Positions 8,501 through 15,899 of a stretch of DNA of 31,120 nt are shown here, in pieces (position 1 is the stretch's first letter; the number at the start of each line of letters is the position of its first letter). Under the pieces are notes generated by a model. The model was not told the DNA's origin and did no database searches. It saw nothing but the letters and a program-made list of their open reading frames with translations. A program made the translations under genes and the position numbers. This DNA is from CAZART01 sp964487555 (lineage in GTDB: Bacteria > Bacteroidota > Rhodothermia > Rhodothermales > VXPQ01), in contig CAZART010000060.1 in NCBI GenBank assembly GCA_964487555.1, positions 1-31,120 on the forward strand, given 5' to 3'.

Positions 8501-9643
8501 ACCCTCAGAATCGGTCTGCCGTCCCGGCACGCCGTCATCGAGGCCGTCAATGAGTCGCCCCTCTCTGCTCGGCCACAGCTCCGCGCCCTCGAAGAAATCA
8601 CGCTTCAAGGCGCCGTCCGCGATCGTCGAGATCAGGTAGATCCCGAGTTCAATGGAAATCTACATGTGAGCGTGTTCGACGCGCAGCGGCGCGTGCAATT
8701 AGACGAAGATGATGTTTCCGCCATGCCCCAAAACTACTACATGGTGCGCGAGGACGTGATCTGGCGCGGTACGGTACCGGTGCGTGCGGGCCGGTTCGAT
8801 GCGGCATTCATCATCCCGAAAGACATCTCCTACAGCAACGAATCCGGCCGCATCAGCCTTTATGCTCACAGCTCGACCGATCACGCGGCCGGTGCGACGG
8901 AGGACGTCACCGTTGGCGGCACCGCCGAGAATCCGCCCACCGAAACGATCGGCCCGGAGATAGAGCTCTTCCTGAACGACACCACGTTTGTCTCCGGCGG
9001 GCTCACCGCCGCCACGCCCAAACTTCTCATCAAGCTCGCTGACGACTCCGGCATTAACTCCGCGGGCGCCGGCGTGGGTCACGAAACACTCCTCGTTGTC
9101 GACCACGACGAACAGAATGCCGTCGACGTCGGCTCAAAATTCGAGAGCGACCCGGCATCCTATAAGAGAGGCCGCATTACATATTCCTTCGAAGATTATC
9201 CCGTCGACCTGGACGACGGCCCGCACACCCTCTCCGTCCGCGCCTGGGACATCCTCAACAACTCCACGACCGAGTCTCTCGATTTCTTCGTCGCCGCCGA
9301 TGACGGGCTCGTCCTTCGAAACGTCTTCAACTACCCAAATCCCACGAGCGGCTTCACCCGATTTGTCTTCGAACACAACCAGCCGCCCGGCACCGCAGCG
9401 GACGTGCAGGTGCGCATATACACCCTCGCCGGTCGCCCTATTCGCACCATCGAGACGGACGAAGCCGTACCCTCAGGAATTCTGCCTACCGGACCCGTCC
9501 AGATACCCTGGAACGGGCGCGACGAGGACTTCAACGCGCCGGCATCCGGCATCTACCTGTACAAACTCCGCGTCACTGTCGACGGCGCGGACGGCGAGCG
9601 CTACGTATCCGAGCGCATCGAAAAGCTCGCCGTCATCCGCTAG
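5597..9643 (+). CDS. porU: T9SS sortase PorU (gingipain-family C25 peptidase)
   Basis: This 1348-residue exported protein has a signal peptide (about 1-27, cleaved near SSVAQ) and a long beta-rich N-terminal region. The peptidase C25 domain runs from about 573 to 965, starting at TYPEFVIVTPDEF and ending at LLGDPTLRIG. The catalytic pair is visible as His839 in NYSGHGGE and Cys873 in TATCSFG, 34 residues apart, as in gingipains. An Ig-like part follows from about 1116, then a FlgD/T9SS-type C-terminal domain from about 1241 (NVFNYPNPTSG to the end). PorU cleaves the C-terminal signal of T9SS cargo at the outer membrane and links the cargo to a surface lipid. Length and order fit PorU better than a cargo protease. 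No porV lies next to it. The ATG at 5597 begins the signal peptide. Confidence 0.85.
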   Translation: MPSASLFSKTASAAVIVALITTMSSVAQDIQWTTLDSDPEGLVLEIEAKWPIPLQTIVDSTAITIFDLAAARALSLGVPETSETLDLPSLEHPDVTILAAEYSDLRLPTRSDTSTWFQSVTGPIVYAEDLGMSRKRPVISVTSRLLAYDTSSGTVRRYRRLRIAVRYRGGAPKLNERVANNPHLGITESALADGAVFKIPVSAEGVYVIDRSFLSNVEGLDISPDAIDPDDIRIFGNGGRPLPARNDAPRPADLVENAVHRVGGGDGRFDEGDRILFYAKGPTGWTFNAQTDEWEHYVHPFSNVNYYFLKIESTNEPESIDESTYPNYGDAESISKATGRYVRDFDEFMWSRENPTGHTWVSQTIRTGSTRDLISALTLHGYDGSQIDVRARVAIASNPAATLLFEADGEFLAEERARGTVSPATESPAARPSTASFTYPLPAGEPLSLSMRLDPATEGAHEAAADWIRIFYPMSLTAQADMLHFTTPPGRAGRFEILLSGFTAAPYVWDVTDPTDVRDVAVRAEGSSTYKIQVEAGDPARPRELRAFVAETARPLPVDAARRIPNQNLHGTTTYPEFVIVTPDEFIGPAEELAEHRRQEGLQVLVADIREIYNEFSGGLHDVRGLRDYLKFLYDRAPSETARLRYVLLFGDGHVNYRNLGLDTQQATLQNWIPPYETEESLHPVTSYTSDDYFGLLDDNEGDWHWPGCYACRGAERVDLGIGRFPVQTVEEARAVVAKIKHYENPSTYGPWRSRYLFVADDGYNGLSGSLEGEPDLHTQNSDVVAQLVGQVQPRLNLKKIYGISYVRDFRNGWRLPGVERDVKSALNDGVLIMNYSGHGGESGLAQEEIFTRSDAEALQNIDRLPLFITATCSFGWWDLGREQSGAEVLLLNPNGGAVALMTTVRLVHTSRTITTLNVGLNRALNAALFEPDADGLPPRLGEVLRRTKNVPVGLEGNNRKFSLLGDPTLRIGLPSRHAVIEAVNESPLSARPQLRALEEITLQGAVRDRRDQVDPEFNGNLHVSVFDAQRRVQLDEDDVSAMPQNYYMVREDVIWRGTVPVRAGRFDAAFIIPKDISYSNESGRISLYAHSSTDHAAGATEDVTVGGTAENPPTETIGPEIELFLNDTTFVSGGLTAATPKLLIKLADDSGINSAGAGVGHETLLVVDHDEQNAVDVGSKFESDPASYKRGRITYSFEDYPVDLDDGPHTLSVRAWDILNNSTTESLDFFVAADDGLVLRNVFNYPNPTSGFTRFVFEHNQPPGTAADVQVRIYTLAGRPIRTIETDEAVPSGILPTGPVQIPWNGRDEDFNAPASGIYLYKLRVTVDGADGERYVSERIEKLAVIR

Positions 9644-9780
9644 CGCAGCGGCCGGAACCAACCTAAACTCAGGATCAAATCTTCAGCCACGCGCGGGAAT
9701 TCGCTGTGCCGATAGGTTGATCCGTCATCACATCAATACGTACATTCACGGCCCAACCATCCATCGTAAATGATTCAGCC

Positions 9781-10383
9781 ATGAAGCACCTGAACTTGTT
9801 CACTATCGCAGCCCTCGTTTTGGCCGTTCTAGCCTTTGACGCCTACGAAACCCTCGCCCAGGACCTCCACCCGTCGCGGCGGCCCAGCCCCATCGGCATC
9901 GCAAAAACCCATGTCGGAGACACGTATGTCAAGGTCACCTACGGGCGTCCCTACGTCCGCGGCCGCGAAATCTTCGGCGCCAACACGGACGACCAGACAT
10001 TCCTCGTGCCGTTCGGCGAAGTCTGGCGCACGGGTGCCAACGAAGCGACGGAGATCACGGTTACCGGCGACGTGATGCTCGGTGGACAACACCTCGATGC
10101 CGGCACCTATTCCATCTTTACCGAGCCGAATGCGGACGAGTGGGTCATCCACGTGAGCCCGTACCTGGGCCTCGACGGTACGGGCAACTTCGACCCGTCG
10201 ACCCAAACGTTTACCCCGGTATTCGATCCGGCGAATGACGTGCTCACGCTGACCGTTCCATCGAGCCGCATCGACGAAGCCGTCGATCAATTCACGATCG
10301 AATTTGAGGAGGCCGGCAACGGCGCCGACATGGTCCTCCAGTGGGAGAATACCGAAGTGCGCGTACCCGTGCGGGCTATGTAG
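9781..10383 (+). CDS. DUF2911 family exported protein
   Basis: This 200-residue protein has an N-terminal signal peptide (about 1-27, ending ETLAQ) and a DUF2911 domain. Recognisable family stretches are VTYGRPYVRGREIFG, FGEVWRTGANEATEITVTGD and LDAGTYSIFTEP. The family is common in Bacteroidota and Rhodothermota envelopes; its function is not known to me, and a small beta-sandwich that binds a ligand is only a guess. It sits 137 bases after porU and 48 bases before the PIG-L gene, in the same direction, so the three could share transcription. Start codon ATG 9781 is the only one that includes the signal peptide. Confidence 0.88.
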   Translation: MKHLNLFTIAALVLAVLAFDAYETLAQDLHPSRRPSPIGIAKTHVGDTYVKVTYGRPYVRGREIFGANTDDQTFLVPFGEVWRTGANEATEITVTGDVMLGGQHLDAGTYSIFTEPNADEWVIHVSPYLGLDGTGNFDPSTQTFTPVFDPANDVLTLTVPSSRIDEAVDQFTIEFEEAGNGADMVLQWENTEVRVPVRAM

Positions 10384-10431
10384 TCGAGGAACCGAAAGAA
10401 GGTACGTCCCTCGCAGCCATCCCAGCAGCCC

Positions 10432-11346
10432 ATGTCGATTCGAGCGATCAGTGTCCTCACGGCCGTATTAATCCTCACCGTCGTATCAGTCCTCGTGGGG
10501 CCGGCTTGCGCCCAACACGATCCTTTGCAAGTGCTCTCCGTCCAGGCGCACCCCGACGATGAGGTCAGCTATTCGGCCGCCCTTTACGCGATTACGCATT
10601 TCCTGGACGGACAGGTGGACGTCGCCGTTCTGACCGACGGAAGCGGCGGCTTTGACTACGCCATGCTGGCCGAGCCGATCTACCATAAGACGCTCGCCGT
10701 CGAACCCGAAGCCCGCGATTTCCTGCCGGCCGTCCGAAAACAGGAAATGCTCGCCGGCGGCGAGATTTTGGGCCTGCGCAACGTCTTCTTCCTCGACGCC
10801 TACGATCACATGTACACCCAAAATCCCGACACCGTCATCGAGCACGTCTGGGACTACGACCGGATCGTCGACCGCGTAGAGGAGATCATGACGCGGCGCG
10901 AGTACGACTTCGTCTTCACGCTGCTGCCGATGGATTTCCAGCACGGTCATCACAAAGCCGCCACGATCGCCGCGCTGCGAGCTGCCGAGCGAATGGGGAA
11001 TGACGCCCCGGTCGTCATCGGCGGCGTGCCTACGACCGTGGCGGATGGCGATACGGTGAGCTTTTCGGCCCTCGAGGGCTATCCGACTACGCGTACCACC
11101 ACATCAGGACCGTTCTACCAATTTGATCGGCGCAGCCCGCTAGATTCCGACAGCCTGCTTTCCTATCACGTGATCGTGAACTGGCACATCGCCGAGCACA
11201 AATCGCAGGGCACGCTGCAACCGCTCATGAACGTGTGGGATCTGGAGAATTTCTGGATCTATTCGGCGAATCGGGAGGATGGTGCTGCCCGTGCGCGCCG
11301 CCTGTTCGAGCGGCTCGATGCGATTGTTCCATGGGAGAACCGATGA
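10432..11346 (+). CDS. Secreted PIG-L (LmbE) family deacetylase
   Basis: This 304-residue protein has a signal peptide (about 1-28, GPACAQ) followed by the PIG-L fold. The zinc-binding AHPDDE motif is at 39-44, and a second histidine cluster, QHGHHKA, supplies the remaining metal ligand. Family members remove N-acetyl groups from GlcNAc-containing compounds or related sugars; the substrate here is unknown. The signal peptide places it in the periplasm or at the surface. Its stop overlaps the start of the next lipoprotein gene by four bases (ATGA), which suggests translational coupling. It is clearly different from the second PIG-L gene at 29322-30197. Confidence 0.88.
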   Translation: MSIRAISVLTAVLILTVVSVLVGPACAQHDPLQVLSVQAHPDDEVSYSAALYAITHFLDGQVDVAVLTDGSGGFDYAMLAEPIYHKTLAVEPEARDFLPAVRKQEMLAGGEILGLRNVFFLDAYDHMYTQNPDTVIEHVWDYDRIVDRVEEIMTRREYDFVFTLLPMDFQHGHHKAATIAALRAAERMGNDAPVVIGGVPTTVADGDTVSFSALEGYPTTRTTTSGPFYQFDRRSPLDSDSLLSYHVIVNWHIAEHKSQGTLQPLMNVWDLENFWIYSANREDGAARARRLFERLDAIVPWENR

Positions 11347-11804
11347 TGAAGAGAGTAGCCTTCGCCATGCTTCTCCTCGTCGGGGGGTGCGACGACGCGT
11401 CGCGCCAGGAAGAAGTCGCCTCCCGCGGTGCGGAGATCATGACGTTCGACCTCGAGAAGACGATGCACGTCTTCGAGAATCATCCCTATGGCGGGATACA
11501 GCGGGTCGTCGCTACCGACGCCAGTGACAGCACGCAGATCCCGCTCATCCGCGCGCACCTTCGCGAGGAGGCGGAACGGTTTGCGGACGGAGATTTCACG
11601 GATCCGTCGCAAATTCATGGTGAAGACATGCCGGGGCTCACGGAGATGAGTGCGGGCGCCGACCGGCTTTCCGTCACATACGGCGACCTGCCGGACGGCG
11701 GGCAAATCCGCTACTCGACCGATGATTCGGCGTTGGCCGCCGCCGTGCATCGGTGGTTTGAGGCGCAGCGCAGCGACCATGGCCGTCACGCACGCCCGCA
11801 CTGA
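11343..11804 (+). CDS. Small conserved lipoprotein, function unknown
   Basis: This 153-residue product begins MMKRVAFAMLLLVGGC: a short hydrophobic helix and a lipobox with the lipidated Cys at residue 16. The mature part contains MHVFENHPYGGIQRVVA, LIRAHLREEAERFADGDF, HGEDMPGLTEM and VHRWFEAQRSDHG. I recall close relatives being labelled 'aspartate carbamoyltransferase' in databases. Nothing here supports that: it is half the size of that enzyme, has a lipid anchor and lacks the carbamoyl-phosphate motif STRT. The start at 11343 (or 11346) has GGGAG just upstream inside the PIG-L gene, and the two genes overlap by ATGA. Conserved His, Asp and Glu residues could bind a metal or heme, but that is a guess. 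Confidence 0.75.
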   Translation: MMKRVAFAMLLLVGGCDDASRQEEVASRGAEIMTFDLEKTMHVFENHPYGGIQRVVATDASDSTQIPLIRAHLREEAERFADGDFTDPSQIHGEDMPGLTEMSAGADRLSVTYGDLPDGGQIRYSTDDSALAAAVHRWFEAQRSDHGRHARPH

Positions 11805-11826
11805 GCACGCTCGAAACCCACGCGCG

Positions 11827-11868
11827 CCAACCACGCGTGTGAACCAGCCAACCACGCGTGCGAACCAA
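11827..11868 (+). repeat. 21-bp tandem duplication upstream of msrA
   Basis: Positions 11827-11847 and 11848-11868 are adjacent copies that differ at two positions (core CCAACCACGCGTG, then T or C, then GAACCA). They contain ACGCGT, recognised by some regulators, and end 55 bases before the msrA start. Confidence 0.75.
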
Positions 11869-11923
11869 ATGCGGCGCCCGGCGATTCAAGAACCTTGCAA
11901 GAGCCCACAAATTCCCCAACGCG

Positions 11924-12484
11924 ATGATGAGCGAGTCCGTGTCGAAAGCCACGCTAGGAGGCGGATGCTTCTGGTGCCTCGAAGCCGTATTCGAGCAGCT
12001 CCGCGGCGTGCGCGAGGTCGTCTCCGGCTACGCGGGCGGCGACGTTCCGAATCCCACGTACCAGCAGGTTTGCTCCGGACGAACCGGCCACGCCGAAGTC
12101 GTGCAGATCACGTTCGACCCTGCGGAGATCGCATTTCGAGAGCTCCTAGAGGTGTTTTTCACGCTTCACGACCCTACGACCGAGAATCGGCAGGGGGCGG
12201 ACGTCGGGACGCAGTACCGATCCATCGTGCTCTATCACGACGATGTCCAGCGCCAGACGGCCGAAGACGTCATCCGCGAGTTCGAGGACGCCGACGTGTG
12301 GAACGATCCCATCGTAACGGAGGTTGAGCCGCTCTCCGACTTTTATGCGGCGGAGGCTCACCATCAGGAATACTACCGGAACCACACCTGGCAGCCGTAC
12401 TGCCAGGTCGTGATTGCGCCGAAAGTCGCCAAGCTTCGACAGACGTTTCTCGGAAAGCTCAAGCCGGATTTCGAGAGTGCATAA
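11924..12484 (+). CDS. msrA: Peptide-methionine (S)-S-oxide reductase
   Basis: This 186-residue enzyme reduces the S-form of methionine sulfoxide in proteins, using thioredoxin as donor. The catalytic Cys15 lies in GGGCFWCLEAVF, with a second Cys18 three residues on (GCFWC rather than the more common GCFWG). Other family signatures are VVSGYAGG, YQQVCSGRTGHAE, FFTLHDPTTENRQGADVGTQ, YRSIVLYH and EAHHQEYYRNH. Cys in QQVCSG and QPYCQ may act as resolving or accessory cysteines. There is no signal peptide, so it is cytoplasmic, and it is not fused to MsrB. ATG 11924 (or 11927) is chosen because it sits just before the conserved start; an in-frame ATG at 11858 would add a poorly conserved basic extension that begins inside a tandem repeat. 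Confidence 0.93.
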   Translation: MMSESVSKATLGGGCFWCLEAVFEQLRGVREVVSGYAGGDVPNPTYQQVCSGRTGHAEVVQITFDPAEIAFRELLEVFFTLHDPTTENRQGADVGTQYRSIVLYHDDVQRQTAEDVIREFEDADVWNDPIVTEVEPLSDFYAAEAHHQEYYRNHTWQPYCQVVIAPKVAKLRQTFLGKLKPDFESA

Positions 12485-12658
12485 GTCCTCACAAAACCGG
12501 GGCCGAAACGATTGCAGTTCGGTTGGAAAGGCATAGCCCGAAGAATGAATCTCATCGAAACTGGAATCCCTATCGCCGCAACCCGCATGGAATTCGACGG
12601 CTCGGGCCCGGAGCTGATGACCCTCGAATGGCTTCTCTAATACGATTCTCGAAAGCCG

Positions 12659-12928
12659 ATGATCACGCTTTTTCGGCAGCGCGACAGCAAGGAGGCGGAT
12701 GAGATCCAATCGCGCCTCGAACAAATGGTCGCGGCCCATCACGTCCGCTCAGCCGAGGAGTTCGACGGTCCTCAGGAAGATCTACCCGTCATCGACGATA
12801 GCGGCGACCGTTACTCCGGCTCCGACATTCAACCCTTTCTACGCAAGCTCGAGCGGGAACTGCGCATCTCTCGCCAAATCTCCGCCGACGCCTGTTATGT
12901 CGACCCTCATACCGGCGAGACGTGTTGA
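12659..12928 (+). CDS. Small thioredoxin/glutaredoxin-like hypothetical protein
   Basis: This 89-residue protein lacks a signal peptide. It starts MITLFRQRDSKEADEIQSRL, resembling the first strand and helix of a glutaredoxin or GST N-terminal fold. The middle has DLPVIDDSGDRYSG (a cis-proline-like VI/LPVI strand) and FLRKLERELRISRQISADAC. It ends YVDPHTGETC. The usual CxxC after strand one is absent; the only cysteines are at residue 79 and the C-terminal residue 89. I recall similar small proteins in related genomes but know no function. It follows msrA by 174 bases on the same strand, which fits a redox role but does not prove one. Confidence 0.65.
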   Translation: MITLFRQRDSKEADEIQSRLEQMVAAHHVRSAEEFDGPQEDLPVIDDSGDRYSGSDIQPFLRKLERELRISRQISADACYVDPHTGETC

Positions 12929-13004
12929 CGTCCGGACATTCGGGTAACGATCGGCCATCCGGTGAGCGCCGTCCAACATCGCGACGCCGGAACGTCCGCC
13001 CCAC

Positions 13005-14369
13005 TCACGTTCTCGCGAAACGCGCCGTAAAGTGCCGCAAGAGCGCGGGTTCCCAGGTGATCACGTACCCCGGCAGATCGTCCTTCCGCCGCACGATCTC
13101 CTCAAAACATTCGATTACGTAATCGACGTGGCTCTGCGTATAGACCCGCCGCGGAATCGCCAGCCGCACCAACTCCATCCGCGCGGGCTTCTCCGATCCG
13201 TCCGGCTGCCGCCCGAACATCACCGAGCCGATCTCGACCCCCCGGATGCCTCCGATCTCGTACAGCGCCACCGCCAGGGATTGCCCGGGATACTGCAGCG
13301 GCGGAACCCCGGGCAGGAGCCTTGTCGCGTCCACATACACGGCGTGTCCGCCGACCGGCCGAACGATCGGCACCCCCATGTCCAGCAACGCCTGCCCCAG
13401 ATACCGCGTCGACGCGAACCGGTATTCCAGGTAGTCCTCGTCTATCACCTCGCCGAGGCCGATCGCAATCGCCTCCAGATCGCGCCCCGCCAGCCCCCCG
13501 TACGTCGGAAATCCTTCCGTTAGGATCAGCTGCGTCCGCGCCTTCGCCGCCAGTTCGTCGTCGTTCAGCGCAAGCCACCCGCCGATGTTCACCAGCGCAT
13601 CCTTCTTGGCACTCATCGTCATCCCGTCGGCCAGCGAAAAGATCTCGCGCACGATCTCCTTCACCGTCCAATCCCCGTACCCCTCCTCCCTCAGCTTGAT
13701 GAAGTACGCGTTCTCCGCAAACCGGCATCCGTCAAAGAACAGCGGCACCCCGTGCCGCGAGCACACTTCCCGCGCGGCCCGCATATTCGCCAGCGACACC
13801 GGCTGCCCACCTCCTGAATTGTTCGTAATCGTCAACATCGCGAGCGGCACGTTTCCCTCGTGCTCTCGCAAGAACGCATCCAGCCGCTCTACGTCGATAT
13901 TCCCCTTGAACGGATGCTCCCGATCCGGATCGAGCCCCTCCGCGATCACCAGATCCACCGCCTCCGCCCCGCTGAATTCAATATTCGCCCGTGTCGTATC
14001 GAAGTGCGTGTTGCTCGGAATGAACGTCCCCCGCCCGCCGACGATGCTGAACAAAATCTTCTCGGCCGCCCGCCCCTGATGCGTAGGAATGATGTGATCG
14101 AACGGCATCAGGTCGCGCACGGCCGCCTCGAACCGAAACCACGACCGCGACCCCGCATAACTCTCGTCGCCGATCATGATGCCCGCCCACTGCGCCGAGC
14201 TCATCGCCGCCGTCCCCGAATCCGTCAGCAGGTCGATGAGAACATCGTCCGCATGCAGCGTAAACAAATTGTAATCGGCTTCCTCGATGAGCCGTTCCCG
14301 CTCCTCACGCGTCGTCATCCGAATCGGCTCGACGGACTTGATGCGGAACGGCTCGATGATCGTCTTCAT
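13005..14369 (-). CDS. tnaA: Tryptophanase (tryptophan indole-lyase)
   Basis: This 454-residue cytoplasmic enzyme depends on pyridoxal phosphate (PLP) and splits L-tryptophan into indole, pyruvate and ammonia. The family is recognised from LTDSGTAAMSSAQWAGIMIG, DHIIPTHQGRAAEKILF, FIPSNTHFDTTRANIE and ITNNSGGGQPVSLANMR, and from the PLP lysine region TMSAKKDALVNIGG (Lys255/Lys256), followed by EGFPTYGGLAGRDLEA and PVGGHAVYVDA. Tyrosine phenol-lyase is a close relative that shares most motifs, so it is the alternative. The ATG at 14369 has GAGG six bases upstream; the frame is open further upstream, but that stretch is low-quality Arg/Pro-rich sequence. No TnaC-like leader peptide or tryptophan permease is seen next to it. 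Confidence 0.92.
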   Translation of the reverse strand: MKTIIEPFRIKSVEPIRMTTREERERLIEEADYNLFTLHADDVLIDLLTDSGTAAMSSAQWAGIMIGDESYAGSRSWFRFEAAVRDLMPFDHIIPTHQGRAAEKILFSIVGGRGTFIPSNTHFDTTRANIEFSGAEAVDLVIAEGLDPDREHPFKGNIDVERLDAFLREHEGNVPLAMLTITNNSGGGQPVSLANMRAAREVCSRHGVPLFFDGCRFAENAYFIKLREEGYGDWTVKEIVREIFSLADGMTMSAKKDALVNIGGWLALNDDELAAKARTQLILTEGFPTYGGLAGRDLEAIAIGLGEVIDEDYLEYRFASTRYLGQALLDMGVPIVRPVGGHAVYVDATRLLPGVPPLQYPGQSLAVALYEIGGIRGVEIGSVMFGRQPDGSEKPARMELVRLAIPRRVYTQSHVDYVIECFEEIVRRKDDLPGYVITWEPALLRHFTARFART

Positions 14370-14772
14370 GTTCGGCCTCGGCTGGTTGTCATTTCGTCTC
14401 CCTCTACCCGCCCCCGACCGGCGCCCTGCTCGAAGTTCATTCGGGAGAACGGTCGCGGCACCGCCGGCCGGATCGGCATGCGCGCCATCAGGCCGCGCCG
14501 TCTTCAGCTGCCGGGTTGGCTGTATACCCGAAGAGGCTCCGACCACTGATCATCTTTGGGCGTTCTGCGCGTATAGAAGACGTCTCCAACCGACGGTACC
14601 GAGTGAACGGTCGCGCTCCGCCCGACTGGAGCGCGGCTTTCTCGCCTGTCCCGCGGGTGCGCTCAGAGCCTCCGATCGCAGTGCGTAGCTGGGATCGGAT
14701 TCAGATCCCATGTGTATGTCTAATCACGTTACGCGAAAACGAACAGAATAGAAAAAGAGACATCTGCGACGC
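14370..14772. other. Divergent intergenic region, tryptophanase / aldo-keto reductase
   Basis: These 403 bases must hold both divergent promoters. No convincing gene is present. GAACGGTCGCG occurs at 14447-14457 and again at 14605-14615. Near the reductase side lie two mutually exclusive inverted repeats (see 14671-14710). I cannot place either promoter with confidence. Confidence 0.6.
14671..14710. promoter_or_regulatory. Two overlapping, competing inverted repeats
   Basis: TCCGATC (14671-14677) pairs with GATCGGA (14693-14699). TGGGATC (14690-14696) pairs with GATCCCA (14704-14710) across a 7-base spacer. The two stems share bases, so only one can form. They end 62 bases before the aldo/keto reductase start. 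An operator for a dimeric regulator or a switchable leader structure are both possible. Confidence 0.35.
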
Positions 14773-15750
14773 ATGCGAACGCGAACGCTCGGATACACGG
14801 GAGAAGAACTTACGACCATCGGACTCGGCACCTGGGCCATCGGCGGCGGCGGCTGGCAGTTCGGCTGGGGGCCCCAGAACGATCAGGAGTCGACCGCCGC
14901 CATCCATCGCTCGCTCGAGCTCGGCATCAACTGGATCGACACGGCCGCCGTCTACGGCCTTGGGCACTCCGAGGAAATCGTCGGAAAGGCCGTCGCAGGC
15001 CGCAGAGATGAGGTCTTTCTTGCGACGAAATGCAGCCGGCACTGGACGGATGACGGCTCCATCTATGGGAAGCTTGCGGCCAAGAGCGTCCGAAAGGAAT
15101 GTGAAGATTCTCTGCGGCGCCTCAACGTAGAGGTGATCGATCTCTATCAGATCCACTGGCCCAATCCGGACCAGGAAATCGAGGAAGGGTGGTCCACCAT
15201 CGCCGATCTGATTCAGGAGGGCAAGGTGCGCTTCGGCGGGGTCTCCAATTTCAATCTGGAGCAACTCAAGCGTGCGCAGGAGATTCATCCGATCGCTTCG
15301 CTTCAGCCGCCCTACAACATGATCCGGCGCAAGGTCGAATCCGAGATTCTGCCGTTCTGCGCTGAACATGAAATCGGCGTCGTTGCGTATAGCCCCATGA
15401 TGTCGGGCCTGCTGACGGGGAAATACGATGCGAGCAGCCTCGCCGGTCTTGCCGACGACGATTGGAGGCGCGGCAGCCGGCATTTCCAGGAGCCGGAGTT
15501 TAGCGTTAACGTCGAGCTCGTCGAACGATTGAAGCCGATCGCCCGGCAGAATGAGCTTTCCCTCGCGCAGTTGTCGATCGCCTGGGTGCTGCGCCGGTCG
15601 GATGTCACGTCGGCCATCGTGGGCGCCCGCCGCCCGGACCAGATCGAGGAAACCGCACCCGCCGGAGAGGTCATCCTTTCGGACGAGGACATCCGAGAAA
15701 TCGAAGACCTCCTGGCCTGGCGTGAAGAGGCCATTCACTCAACGGCCTGA
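14773..15750 (+). CDS. Aldo/keto reductase
   Basis: This 325-residue cytoplasmic NADP(H)-dependent oxidoreductase has a TIM-barrel fold. The catalytic tetrad is visible: Asp56 and Tyr61 in NWIDTAAVYGLGHSEE, Lys86 in LATKC and His128 in YQIHWPNPD. The cofactor side shows GGVSNFNLEQL, VAYSPMMSGLLTGKY and the late IVGARRPDQIEE. This is the bacterial/Tas-like subgroup that acts on aldehydes, ketones or sugar-derived carbonyls; the natural substrate cannot be read from the sequence. The ATG at 14773 opens straight into the first strand; upstream AAAAAGAGA is a weak ribosome site. It stands alone, divergent from tryptophanase, with a PAP2 gene downstream. Confidence 0.92.
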   Translation: MRTRTLGYTGEELTTIGLGTWAIGGGGWQFGWGPQNDQESTAAIHRSLELGINWIDTAAVYGLGHSEEIVGKAVAGRRDEVFLATKCSRHWTDDGSIYGKLAAKSVRKECEDSLRRLNVEVIDLYQIHWPNPDQEIEEGWSTIADLIQEGKVRFGGVSNFNLEQLKRAQEIHPIASLQPPYNMIRRKVESEILPFCAEHEIGVVAYSPMMSGLLTGKYDASSLAGLADDDWRRGSRHFQEPEFSVNVELVERLKPIARQNELSLAQLSIAWVLRRSDVTSAIVGARRPDQIEETAPAGEVILSDEDIREIEDLLAWREEAIHSTA

Positions 15751-15828
15751 GGTCACGTACGCCGCGTCACCAGACCCGCTGCGAGGGCCGGGCGCGCGAA
15801 CGCTATGCGGTTGCCGTCAAACGTGACC
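15751..15828. repeat. 8-bp inverted repeat after the aldo/keto reductase gene
   Basis: GGTCACGT (15751-15758), which begins right after the reductase stop codon, is the perfect reverse complement of ACGTGACC (15821-15828). The arms enclose 62 bases. It might be a long-loop stem or a pair of ACGT-centred binding sites. There is no T-run. Confidence 0.3.
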
Positions 15829-15899
15829 TTTACACCACGCTGTAACCTCTACGTGCGGCTCTTGACCGTCTATTGTTCACTCCTCATCTTAACTTGCTG

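Noticed and set aside
12545..12640. 31-residue open frame between msrA and the 89-residue protein
   Set aside because: It has an ATG and a stop but no signal, motif or ribosome site; too short to support.
14370..14546. N-terminal extension of tryptophanase
   Set aside because: The frame stays open but the added 59 residues are Arg/Gly/Pro-rich and unlike the family; ATG 14369 has GAGG at good spacing.
14701..15738. 345-residue minus-strand frame opposite the aldo/keto reductase
   Set aside because: The plus strand has the full catalytic tetrad of the reductase; the minus frame has no family features.
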